From: Isoetes taiwanensis
Lineage: Eukaryota; Streptophyta; Lycopodiopsida; Isoetales; Isoetaceae
Assembly (NCBI GenBank): GCA_021234155.1
Contig: JAJEKV010000001.1
Span: forward strand, 2,934,007 to 2,998,006
Reading direction: 5' to 3'
Length of the DNA stretch: 64,000 bases
The notes under the pieces are model-generated. The model was given only the letters and a program-made list of their open reading frames with translations. It was not told where the DNA came from and made no database searches. The position numbers and the translations under genes were made by a program. Below are positions 33,495-44,377 of the stretch, one piece after another (the stretch's first letter is position 1; the number at the start of each line of letters is the position of its first letter).

Positions 33495-33732
33495 ACTTTA
33501 GTTTTCTCGACTTCATGAAGTCGAGAAAGCAATGCATCCTTTGATTTTCTGTGTTCCTCTGGCTTTCTCGACTCGCGAGTCGAGAAACCCCAGTGATAAT
33601 CGGGAAATGTTAGGATGGTAGGGCTTTCTCGACTCGCGAGTCGAGAATGGAAAGAATCAGAGTTATTTACCTTACATAGCTGGCACTCGCTGCTATTGTG
33701 TTCGGCGAGAAACCCTAATGCTGGCCAGTTAG

Positions 33733-35010
33733 TTGTTTGGCGTCTCCGCTGAAAGAACTCGCACTCTCGCTTTGGCATATCTATCCTTGATCCTTTGCGG
33801 CACCTCCTTCTCCGCTCTGCAATACTTGCGCCAGCCCTCACTGAATGCTTGTGCCCACTACCCGTAACCGGGACGTCTTTTCCTTCCCGGGATCTTCCTC
33901 GGACTTCCAAATGAACAACCGACCGGCCGATTGGCTGAAAGGTATGACATCCGCAGGCATTGGATCTGCAACAGGATGTCGCACCATCAGGTTCAGAATC
34001 TCCAGCATGTGTGCTGTATTAAATTCCCTGTGGTTGAACAAGACGGCATCTCCCGTGCAGACCTTCAGGCGTCTGATGTCCAAGGGCAGCTTGTGTGCTA
34101 TTCCCAACGGATAATACTGAGCCAGCCGCTCCATTTTCTGTGCCCCTCTCTGTGAAATCCTGATCTGCTCATCTGGATTTATTAGTTGGGAGTCGACCAG
34201 ATCTTCGTCTGCTTCATCATCTGATTCCTCCCGTGTGGTGTCATCTTCTCCATCTTTGGTCTTGTCCGGACTTTTTTCTGTATGAACCACAACTTCCCTC
34301 CCCACTGCAGAGTGTTGTAGAGTCTTCAGCACAGTAGAAGTGAAGCTCCCCGTATTGAACAGTTTTTCCTCGACTGAAAATCTCCATTCCAAGCTCCCCG
34401 ATGTTAGGGTTCCGGCCTCCTTCATCCCTTCCGATCCTTCCACCCAAGGTTCTCGAATTTTAAAGGCGCCGGCCTTTTGTCTGATTGCCCTTCGCCTTGC
34501 TCATGGAAGAGTGAGAATAATTCGAAACTGATAATTTTTTGGTGTGATAGAACTTACTCTTCTGGCAGTCTTCGACATGTAGTGTTAGATGCTTTGAATC
34601 TGGCGCTGAGATGGAGAGCACAACACCGATTTTCTTGTACTTGTCTCCGGAGCTCTTCTTGTCCCTTTGGTGGAGAAATAGATCTTTCTCCTTCCCACTT
34701 GCTGATACCTCGACATACCACCAAGAATCTGCTGGTGTGTCAAGAAGCTCTGTCTCCAGTCCCTCGATGACGAAGAATGGAGTTCGGCCAGTGATCACTA
34801 GTGAGTCCGCGGTGAATGCTGCAAGACGAAAGGATGGATCAGTTAAGGTATTCCGACCAAAGAAAAACCTCAGAGCTCACCTGAGGAGCCTGTCTTTTTC
34901 TTCTTGCTGCCGCTAGAACCAAAGATCCCTCCTGCCTCGCTTCTTGGATCGGAGTCGCCATGTCTCAGATGCCCCTCATCCTCTTCCCCGCTCGAACCCT
35001 TCACAAATTA
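33733..35010 (-). CDS. Spliced gene of unknown function (inner element)
   Basis: Consensus splice sites give a continuous reading on the minus strand. An exon ending at the 34881 donor (GTGAGC) starts with an acidic, then Lys-rich segment (SGSKKKKTGSS). It joins an exon from about 34820 to the GTAAGT donor at 34555 (FTADSLVITG; SWWYVEVSASGKEKDLFL). An exon from about 34502 to the GTGAGG donor at 33842 follows (REPWVEGSEG; acidic DDTTREESDDEADEDLVD; PADVIPFSQSAGRLFIWKSE), then a short exon to TAA at 33733. Phases match at all three junctions, strong support for a real gene. No domain is recognised and the start codon is unresolved. Confidence 0.55.
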
Positions 35011-35879
35011 AGTTTCCTCCGCGTTGTAAGTTTTTAGGACTGCATATAAAAAAGATCGGGCGTGTTCTTTAATTTGAATTTAAGGACATGCAATTATTTA
35101 AGAAAAAAAGCGGGCTAAGGGTACAGCACGGTCGCCTTTAGCCCGCCCAAACACTATTTCGAAATTGAATCACATCAAGGGACTTAGTGAGCGGAGCGTA
35201 GTTTATCTTCACTGCGGCATTGGCGACCTTGAGTTCGGAGGCGAGCATCGACCGTAGTTTACTCCTTCGGAATGGCGCCGCTGACGCGGTAAGTCGCTAA
35301 TAAATGCGCCATGCTTTGTGTGCTTTTCCTGACCGCTGCGTCCTATTGCAAGCGCAGTTGATTTGATCGATGAGCACGGAGCTAAGGTAGGAAGCGGAGA
35401 GGAGCTGCCAAACACGGGAACTCTACACTGCTGCGCCATGGAACGGGGATACGCGAGAATCGCAGTGATACAAGTATTAGATGCGAATACACTCTTGATG
35501 AGACCGACAGAAGAAGCCAAGGCTCTAGGTGAGGCTGCGGGATCCGTGATACAGTGGCCCAAGGAATTACTGCGTGAAGAGGTGAGTTTCAGAGATGCCT
35601 ATGTTATTTCGCTTGTAGAACATGCCGCCCGTGTTTAAATAATGGAACCTGGCCGATAAGCTCGACGGATTCATCGTTTCCTTGTCCAAAGATTTTTCAG
35701 CTTCGAGATGATTTTACTCTCCGGGTTGAGAGATGCTCGGGCAAGGAAACAATGGATCTGGGGTAAAGAACAGTTCCGTTTTAGGTGTATTTTTTCATGG
35801 AATGTTTTCTTGGAATGTTGTACATAGATTAGGCTAGGTCTAAGGCCCAGGAGATGCGGTTCAAATGCATCCTCTTGTA
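35011..35879. other. Noncoding spacer of the inner element
   Basis: The 91-codon ORF at 35363-35638 is unsupported. The stretch lies between the divergent minus-strand gene and the hairpin-repeat block and may hold their upstream region. Confidence 0.35.
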
Positions 35880-36745
35880 GTTAGTCGGAGGGGCCTCCAC
35901 CCAGTCGGAACCACTCCTCTTCGCAATATTCGAGGAAGATGGTTCGAAGGAGAGTGGCTCGCATGTGCTAGAGGCACTTGGGACTAAAAACAGAGAATAC
36001 AAAGTGCAGTAGTTGTAGAGAATGCAAGCCTTGGCTTCCTCTCAGGTTTTCCCCAGGTTAGTTGTAGAGGCCTCCACCCAGTCCGAGCCCCTCCCCTTCG
36101 CAATATTCGACGAAGATGGTTCGAAGGAGAGTGACTCTGACTGGGTCGAGGCCACTGCTACCACACACAGGAGAATTGGCTGGTTAAAGGATTCTCGACT
36201 TGCGAGTCGAGAATGCGACTGTTGGCTTCCTGTCTACATTCTCGACTCGCAAGTCGAGAATGCCTTAGCCATCGAGAACTCCGGATGGTATACATGGAGT
36301 GCCGGTTGGGTAAGGCATTCCCGACTCATTGGCCCCGAGAATGCATACAAAGAAGCTCTGCGGGTTTCCACGTGGTTAGTTGTAGAGGCCTCCACCCAGT
36401 CAGAGCCCATCCCCTTCGCAATATTCGACGAAGGAGACAGTCTTTGACTGGGTAGAGGCCACTGCGCCCACACACAGGAGAATTGGGTTGCTAAGAGTTG
36501 GCCTGCAGACAGTCAAAACCACTTCCCTTCGCAATATCCGAGGAAGATAGTTTGAAGGAGAGTGGTTAAGATCGTCATGCAGCCAGCTCTAGTGCACTAG
36601 AGTTTCCGCCGACTCAAGAGTCGAAAACGCCAAAGACCTTCGTGGTTAGTCGCCGAGGCCTCCACCCGCCGAGCCCGCCCTCTTCGCAATATTCGGCGAG
36701 CATGGTTCAAGGAGAGTGACTCGACCGGGTGGAGGCACCCCGCGA
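35880..36745. repeat. Five-copy hairpin repeat block
   Basis: Units of about 80-110 bp share CCTCCACCCAGTC...CTTCGCAATATTCGA.GAAG...TTCGAAGGAGAGTG and often close with GACTGGGT.GAGGCC, so each folds on itself. Copies begin near 35888, 36060, 36378, 36490 and 36648. Palindromes of the CTCGACTCGCGAGTCGAG family sit between units. Confidence 0.8.
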
Positions 36746-38075
36746 CCGCACAAAGGGCCATTGACAGAGGACATTCTCGACTCACAATGAGTCGAAAGGC
36801 CGCAAAGAGCTTAAAAAGAATGTGAAGACGTTAGGTAGCCGTGGTGCAATCCGGTCAAGAAAGTCGAGAATCCCTCAACCAGCCAATTCGTAGTGTACAC
36901 TCCCTCTTCTCGCCCTCGCGAGTTGAGAAGTTCTCGACTCGCGAGTCAAGAAGAAGGCCTCAGACTTCTCGGACCGCTGGCAAGCCGAGGTATTCTCAAC
37001 TCGCCACTCCCTTCTCGCATGTCTCCCCGCAGGTGGAGGATATCTTTGTGAGTTAGAAATGCATTCTTACGTGAAGCAATTCCTATTCTTAGTTCTTAGT
37101 GGGAGAAAAACATTCCTAGTAGGGTTCTGTTATGAAACGTTCTTAGACAGTTTAGCTATATCTTTTGTGAATCTCTCCTAGTAATGTTCTGTTAATGCTC
37201 TGCAATATCTTACTTCCTAACACCTGTCTCTGATGATTTCTATCTCGGTTGCTTGCTACTACTCTTACCACTATTCTCACTTGTGCCTGTACAATGTATT
37301 CAATTCAACCACAAGCAAGAAAAAGATAACAAAAACAAAAAACAATACAAAAGGAAAACAGATAACAGAGAGATTAGTGAGACTAATGAGAAAACAGAGA
37401 ACAGTGGAGACAAATGAGATTAATGAGAAAACAGAGAACAGTAGAGAGAAATGAGATAAAAAAAAGGGTTTGATATTACAAAAACATACCTGGAAGATTT
37501 GCTGGATGAGGAGGAAGCTCCCGTGTTCGATTCCATGTGGGTACAGTCGTTTGCAAAGCGTGAATAAGGATTTGTTGAGCTGTAAATTGTATCAGGGATT
37601 AATAAGAGCTCTAACAACAGAATATAAGTAAAAATGCAGTAAAGGACTTACAGAAAACTAAAAAGCAGCAGTAAAAAAGGCCTCACTTTCTTCTCAGGCA
37701 GTAACGCCCGCTCGAACACTCAATCTGCGCGAAAACTTCGGCGCTGGAAGCGTCCCGATCCGTCGACCAAGCTGCTGTCATAAGATGGCCTTGGAATGGC
37801 TCGGTTCGATCGATCGCCTGATCGGAAAACCGGGCGCTTAAGGAAAATACAGAGCGCGAAGAGTGATCAGAGAAAACAGGGGAGGAAGAATGGTCGGGGG
37901 GGAGAGGAAGAGGGTGCAGTTAATTCTGGCTGCACCCTCGAACCTCGTAAAAGTGCAATAATAAACTTCTGTCACGTGTGGGCCATGCCCTCCATGACGT
38001 GGCAGTGCGGGTTGCTGACATGGCCACGCTTTCAGCCTCTGAGGAGGCGCCACGTGGCCATGACAAGATATTAAA
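36746..38075. other. Noncoding spacer of the inner element
   Basis: Degenerate palindrome copies occur near 36771-36955, then AT-rich DNA with an AGA-rich purine stretch near 37320-37460. No gene is supported. Confidence 0.4.
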
Positions 38076-38345
38076 GGTTATGTTATATGTTTATATATGT
38101 TATCTTATGTTATATATTTAATATGGTTTCAATGGTTGAATAGTATTAAAGGTTATATATGGTTACAATGTTTACATATGGTTTACAATGAATATGGTTG
38201 TATGGTTTAATATGGTTATATGATTTTAGTTAATATGGTTGTATGATTTAATATGGTTTAATATGGTTATATTTAATATGTTTGTATGGTTTTATATGGT
38301 TCATATGGTCATATTTGTGGTGTTTGGGGCTATATGGTTTTAATG
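38076..38345. repeat. AT-rich ATATGGTT minisatellite-like region
   Basis: Irregular tandem words such as TTAATATGGTTATATG and GTATGGTTTAATATGG fill about 270 bp immediately upstream of the inner transposase relic. Confidence 0.75.
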
Positions 38346-38354
38346 TGAGCTTTT

Positions 38355-41290
38355 TCATTCAGGGAGCATGTGAGATGAGTAAAATGGAGCCAAGGAAGTC
38401 CAGCAGAGACCATTGCCCTAGGCTCCAATGGAGGAAGATGGGTTGCCTTTTGTTGCACCCTTGCAACCAGACGGTATTTGCAGAGGGCATAATAACTGCA
38501 GTTGATCTATTTGATAGTGTGAATGATGAAAGGCTGGGAGATGAACATCTTGGAGTTGGCATTGTGAAGCTTCTTATCGAAGTTGATACAATCATGTCCC
38601 AGGGAAGCTCTAGTGATTGCATTGTGTGCTCAGGGCTGCTGGAGTCCCAAGCTCAGTTGAGATGGCCAATTAGATATATTACACACAAGAATGGTGATAC
38701 TCTAGAATGCCCTACTGAACTACACACCCCAAGGCCCACCCAAGACCATGTGGAAGATTTGGTGGTCGATGAGCATCCTTTGATCACAAGGAAGAGACGC
38801 TATGTTTTTCATAAAAGGCAGCCAAGGGTGCCCAAGAGGCCTAGAAGTGACAAATATTTAGAAAGGGTGGAAAGTATGGCACCAACCAGAGAAAACCTAG
38901 AGGCAATTAGGGGTCAAGAGTGTTGCAACCTAGATTGCACAAAGGCAAAGACAATGTGGATGACCTCGTGCGGATAAAGGTCCCAATACATTGGACAGAC
39001 TTCAAAAAGATAGGATTAATTTCATTTACTCCTTGTGTAGGAATTCCAGCTATGATGAAAACACAGGAAGGCTACTATATCAATTGAGGGGCATGAAGGT
39101 ATATATGAGAGCATTGAGATGGATTCTTGGGGTGAGCAAGTCTTCATTTTACAGATACTAGGAGCAGGTTAGAAAAGGGCACAGTTTGTTCCAACATGGT
39201 AATGCACTCACTTTGAAACCTAGAGCAAATACTCTCAAGGCTATTGCAGTCTTCGAGAGCTTTGTGAGATACATGTCTCAATCTATGCCCCACAAGTCGA
39301 AGGTGAACAAGCACGGTGTGCGAGTGGTGCAAAGAGTGTTGCCACAACACTATATCCAAAAGGAGTGCCTTAAGGAGGTCAACTCCATCCTGGAAACTAC
39401 TGGAGGTAGGTCTCTTTCTCAATCACATTTCAGCAAGTTATGGAGCACTCACTTCTCAGACGTGAGTGTCCTACAACACATGCCATTCTCAAAGTGCAAC
39501 ACTTGCATTCAACTCAAGGATACACTTGCATCAACTGCAATAGAGAAAGAAAGAATGGCAATTAGGGAGCAATTTGCAGATCACCAAAGGGACCAAATAT
39601 CATGTAGACAGCAGGTTGTATTGGCAAAGGAGAACATTTTCTCGAGATGCAGCCGGGACACATTTTTGTGTATAATTCATGATAAGATGGACCAACACAA
39701 GACTTTCTTGCCAAAGCTAGATCCTTTACCCAAGCGTTGTCAAAACGCTTTTCAGATGAAAGTAAGTCTGGCGGGTGTCTTAACACATGGTCATGGAACT
39801 GGAACATATGGTCATTTTGTGCTTGATCTATGGAGGGATGATCCAAACTTCCATGTGAGCTCTATTTTCAAGTGCTTGAGAACACTAGAGAAAGGATCAA
39901 TAGAAGGGAGGAGGTATTCCCCTTCAAACCCATTTTTGAGGCTTTGATGGATGATCAACCGCTTTGTTACCAAAAAGGCGATAAAAAGCTCACATCCAAG
40001 GTGTCTAGTGAATCAAGGAGGACTTGGGATGATTTCCCCTTACTTGAGAAACCACTGCCTGAGGAGCTATGTGTTCAATTGGACAACTGTTGGAAAGAAA
40101 ACAAGAATAGATGGATGTTTGGGGCAATGTCATACTTGACAAAGAAGTGGGGAGTATTCAAAGTTGTGAAAGTGGGATTCATGATAGTTGGGCATACGCG
40201 ATGATGATATAGATGGATTCTTTGGAACTTTCTCCACCAAGCTCAAGAGAGAAAAACGTGACTAGTCTCCCCGAACTAATGGATGTGTTTGAGAGCTGCA
40301 TTGACCCCAACCCAATGGCTTTCTTGATGGATGAGGTTGCGATTGGAAATCATTTGTAGAGGGATACTTGCTAGATGGTAAGGACCAGGTTATGACAGAC
40401 ACACACAAAGCCACTTCAATTCAAGTTTTGGGTTAGGGATGGAATACCAATCATGCAATATAAGTGGAGACCAGGTGACAAGTTGTGGATGCCCGTACAA
40501 GGAATCGAAGTTATGGCAAAGGGTGTGTCTTTGGTGAAGTTCTCATTCCTAAAGGGCAGCCAAAACCACTACCTCCCTTCAAGATCGCCAAAGACTCTAG
40601 CCAACTAGTGAAGGGCATCAAGGATTACATAACGACCGGGATGATGTTCAAATGGAAAGCACACCTCCACTCTTAAGAAAAATCAAATGGACTCCCTAAT
40701 CAAGTCTTGGGAGAAAGTTGTGACATGCTTAGAAACCCGAACAACCAAGTGGGAGGAAGCTAAGAGACGGGTTCTTGCCAGAGTCAAGATGGGAGGGTTC
40801 TCAAGGAGCAAGCACGTCTAAGAATGGTCACTTGGGTCCTAACAAGGGTTCCAAGTGGTTTGTGGGAAGTAAGGCCTCAAAGCCGAAGTGGTTTGATCTT
40901 CCTGAGTGGGATCCCTTTGAGGACATCAAGGAAGGATACTTTGTGCTAGTAAGGCCTGATGATGAGGACTGTCCATATGGTTAGGGGTGGCACTCTCTGA
41001 TGTAACCACCACTATGCCTGATGGAGAGGAGTTGCGTCCTGGATTCCAAATTCAATATTGGGAGCCCATTGGGAGACACAAGAAGGGCAACTTGAAGGAG
41101 CAATACACCGACTGCTGGGAGAAGAAGTGGAGGGCAAATTATGCTGATCCTCAAAGGAGGGAATTGGTGGAGTGTGTGGTATGGTCATATCCAGGTTCTC
41201 ACACTGCAAAGGACAACACACACAAGATCCCAAAAAGGGAGATGGACAAAGCCATGAGCAACCTCCATGCTATATCATTGTATGAGGGTA
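38355..41290 (+). pseudogene. Decayed DDE-like transposase of the inner element
   Basis: Frames along the plus strand read consecutively as one protein: an N-terminal part (38355-38977); RGMKVYMRALRWILGVSKSS (39091-39150), with TAG at 39159-39161; a long frame 39186-39947 with FSKLWSTHFSDVSV, CNTC and CIIHDKMDQHKT; then IVGHT-R-DDIDGFFGTF near 40180-40228, with a frameshift inside the motif; and C-terminal pieces at 40485-41295. The MDQ.KT and VGHTHEDID-type motifs recur in a family of DDE-like transposase proteins. At least one stop and several frameshifts make it inactive. It is distinct from the outer-element transposase. Confidence 0.7.
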
Positions 41291-41466
41291 GATAATATTG
41301 AGAAGCTTGAAAACTTTCTCAACTAGTGGTTTGTAAAATTTATGATGAAAACAAGTAACCCAATTCTTTGTGTGTGATCTGTAATTCTATTCAAGCAATC
41401 AATTCAAAAAAAAAATTTATGGGGTGTGAGTCCCATTTTCAGTCCGAGTCCCAAAATTCAAGATTT

Positions 41467-41490
41467 GTCCCACTTTAATTAAATACGACT
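41467..41490. repeat. Right terminal inverted repeat, inner element
   Basis: 24 bp, reverse complement of 29541-29564, followed by the second TTTACA (41491-41496). Confidence 0.95.
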
Positions 41491-41496
41491 TTTACA

Positions 41497-43915
41497 AGTT
41501 CTGGACAGAAAACACAAGAGTCTCACCATACAGGAAGCATGTGAGAAAGTTTGTTACAAAAGATGGTGAAAGAATTGATCATCCAATACAACTGCTTGAA
41601 ATTTCTCAGGTAATTATTATACTTTATATGTTTTACCGCTTGTTCTGCTTTACTAGATTGCTGCTTTTAATTTGTTTTGGAACTCTGTATTTCTGCTTTG
41701 TTTATAGTTGCAATTTTACATGGCCTTCAAAAAGGAATTCAATGAAATGAAAATTTCACAGCACACATTTGAATTGCTGAAGTCATCTTTTGTGAGGCGT
41801 TTAAAAGAAAGAGAGACCTGTTGCTGCCAATATCACATGCACTTTGAGTATGTGATGCAAGCACTCAACTAAATCAGAACAGATCCAAATGGGGTGCACA
41901 AAGAATGCAATTGTAATTGTGCTGTTTGTGGTAATGGTAACTTCTGTAGTGCCAAGAACCATGTTTATAAATCCACTAGTGATTTTTGGAGGCAAATGGT
42001 CTGCTCTAAAGAAGAAAATGAAGAATGGCACAAACATCAATGTCTGCAGTTGGCATGCAAAGATTGTGGGTTGAAAATGTACTCTTAAGTTTGTCTCTTC
42101 AATGTTATGATGTTTAAAGATATTACTGCTCAGTAACTTTAATTGTGGTGTTATAAACAGGTTTGCTTTTTGTCCTAAGGAAAAGATGGAAACTGATTAC
42201 AAGGTGGAGTGGAAACAGTTTGAAAAGGTATTCTGTTTGGCTTAATTAAATTGTGCTCGTGTAACATGCTTTTTAAACAAACTGCAAACTGACAGAAATG
42301 TTCATGGTCTGAAATCAGCAAGAAGTTGGATACATGAAGGAGACTACCAAGAAAAAAATGGGAGGGAGGAAACCAGCAAAAGTAACAAGACTTGCATACA
42401 AGAACGAGAGTCTGCCCCAGTTCATGAAGCATGCCTCCAAGACAATGGTACAATTTGTCACACACAATTATGTGGCACACTGGCAGGCAAAGCAATTCAG
42501 GACGTGTTTGGATATCTTTCCTGAAGATGCAATTGTCTCTGTAATTGACTTTGCTGAAAATTACAGTTTTAAAATTCAGAGGGAGGCATAATCTTGCCAC
42601 TGGCACAAGGACCAGGCCTCAATTCTGGTTCATATCACATATAGACATGCAACCCAAGCTGAGATAGAGGAGATGGAAGTTAAAGAGGCAGAGCAAAGAG
42701 AAGCAGAGCGGGATAAGCTGAAAAGAAAGAAGAAGACAAGTCAGGAGACCATCAGCACTAATCAGAGGAGAATTATAAAGGACGTGCACTTTTATATTTC
42801 AGATGACAGGGAGCATAGCACTGAGTTTGTACAACATTGCTTGAAAGTACATGCTGAATGGCTTAGAGTACAGAACATTGAGTACAAGAAACATATTTTT
42901 TGGAGTGATGGTTGCACATCCCAGTTTAAAGGAGCAAGGCCTTTCTGGTATTTAGGAAGGAACTATGTGTGTAGTGAAGGAATTGAGTATGAGTGGAATT
43001 TCTTTGCCAGTTCTCATGGCAAAGGAGAACATGATGGACAAGGTGCAATATTGAAAAGGATTTTGGCAAGAGAGCAATTGAAGTATGAGGCCTGGAAATT
43101 GGAGCGTGCCAAAGACATTGTGGATTTCATGAACTGGTACATGATGAACAATCCACCAGACCCTCATATAAGAAGGTAAATTCTTGTTTTTTCTTAGATT
43201 TTTCTTAGATTTGAAGTTGCATGAATCTGTTTTATATTGCAGGTTCTTTTGGCATATTGATCCCCAAAGTGTAGACAAATCTGAAAGGAAGGAGTGGAGA
43301 ACACTATGTGGGAGCTCTAAACTTCATTGCATCAGACCATGTGACAAAAAGAACCCTGCAAAAGTTGCTTACAGGTGCCTCTCTTGCTATTGTTCCTATT
43401 GTAAAAGGGATGATTGCACGAACAAAGCACGTTTGGGAGCATGGCTCACAGCAGAACTGAAACCAAAGATGAATTCTGTTGCTGGAGAAACATCCACAGC
43501 AATTAGTCAGGGGGAAGAAGAAGAAGATGAAGAAGAAGAAGATGAAGAAGTAGATTACCTTAGTTCTCTTCTAGAAGTTGGAAATAACTTTGCTGTAAAT
43601 GCACATCCAGAAGATGATGATGGAGTTGACTTTTATGTTCTTAGGTGTACAGAGACTAAACACACATTGTTAGATACATATGAAGATGCTTGGGGTACTG
43701 CATTTGGTGTAGGAGAAGTTATAGTTTCTGGCCATTACTACAAGCAAACAGATGCACTCCAATTTGAGTTGCTATTGGACAAGCCAGTTGCTAGTTTGTA
43801 TAGCCATCTTGTCAGACAGGTGAAGTTTGATATGGAGAATCTTGGTAACAACAGTTTCAAGATGAGTGAAGAGACACGCCAAAAAGTTATGGCATCCCTT
43901 CCAGTAGAGTGCTAA
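41497..43915 (+). pseudogene. Outer-element DDE-like transposase, C-terminal exons
   Basis: Predicted exons 41497-41609, 41708-42078, 42161-42227, 42319-43175 and 43243-43915 join in phase at GT-AG sites. Visible order: FWTENTRVSP; a Cys-rich zinc region (CNCNCAVCGNGNFC); IDFAENYSF (first acidic site); FWSDGCTSQFKGARPF (second); SSHGKGEHDGQGAILKR (third); and a C-terminal CLSCYCSYCKRDDC knuckle followed by an acidic run. Together these fit a DDE/D transposase; the motif set is shared with uncharacterised proteins of animals. In-frame TAA at 41870-41872 and 42589-42591 break it. With the N-terminal part the protein would be about 895 residues. Confidence 0.85.
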
Positions 43916-44377
43916 TTCTGCTGCCCGTTTTTTCTGCTTTTGCTTCGAAGAAGCAGAAGTTGAGTTTTTAGATGTACACTGGCTCTTTCCTGCCATATTC
44001 TTTCTTATACTCTTTATAATTCGTTATCAATGAAAACTAACAAATTCTTTGCTGCACAAATGTTCCTTGTCCTCACAGCTTTAAAAGAAAAGCTACTAGG
44101 TCTGCTTTTCATACTTATGCTTTGTCTGCTTACATGCTTTCTGTTTTCAGTTAACTATTACAGACTTTATGAACTTCTGGAAAACAGACAGATTGCAAGT
44201 TTATAAATGAACAAAGTTTACAAATGATGATCTGCACAAGTGTAGGTAAATGCCTGAAACCTTGAATTTACATTAATATCCGTTCTGTTACAAAAGTGTA
44301 CAGCTATGTACTCATATCCAGTCTTCACAAAGAAACAGCTGTTATATCTTAAGTTACATCTTAAGTTACATGAATTT

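Larger units (their letters stand above)
30537..36955. repeat. Family of dispersed palindromes with core CTCGACTCGCGAGTCGAG
   Basis: Clear copies occur at 30537-30564 (28 bp, perfect), 30663-30692 (one central mismatch), 31664-31686 (one extra A), 31717-31738, 33503-33528 (variant centre ACTTCATGAAGT), 33564-33587, 33626-33647, 36191-36214 and 36237-36262. Degenerate copies lie near 36317, 36604, 36771 and 36903-36955. Arms often extend to TTTCTCGA...TCGAGAAA. Compensating changes in the variant centre keep the dyad. All copies lie inside the inner transposon; several lie just downstream of predicted 5' splice sites on the minus strand (33658, 31762). Confidence 0.93.
29541..41490 (+). mobile_element. 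11.95-kb DNA transposon (inner element) with palindrome family
   Basis: Perfect 24-bp terminal inverted repeats (AGTCGTATTTAATTAAAGTG..., 29541-29564, and its reverse complement, 41467-41490) are flanked by TTTACA at 29535-29540 and 41491-41496. Removing the element and one TTTACA rejoins the transposase codons GTT TAC AAG TTC TGG in frame, direct proof of insertion. AG...CT ends and a 6-bp duplication recall Polintons, IS3EU and Dada, but no polymerase B, Polinton ATPase or capsid was seen. Repeated GGGAC words follow each terminal repeat. It carries minus-strand genes at 29.8-35 kb and a plus-strand transposase relic at 38.3-41.3 kb. Confidence 0.93.

Noticed and set aside
36022-36447. 141-codon plus-strand ORF in the hairpin block
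   Set aside because: Its protein repeats (VEASTQSEPLPFAIFDE) only reflect the DNA repeats and palindromes.
30537-36955. CRISPR array
   Set aside because: Spacing is irregular (tens to thousands of bp), the repeats are palindromes, and the genome is eukaryotic.
29541-41490. Classifying the inner element as a Polinton/Maverick
   Set aside because: The 6-bp duplication and AG...CT ends fit, but no protein-primed DNA polymerase, retroviral-type integrase, packaging ATPase, protease or capsid gene was found.
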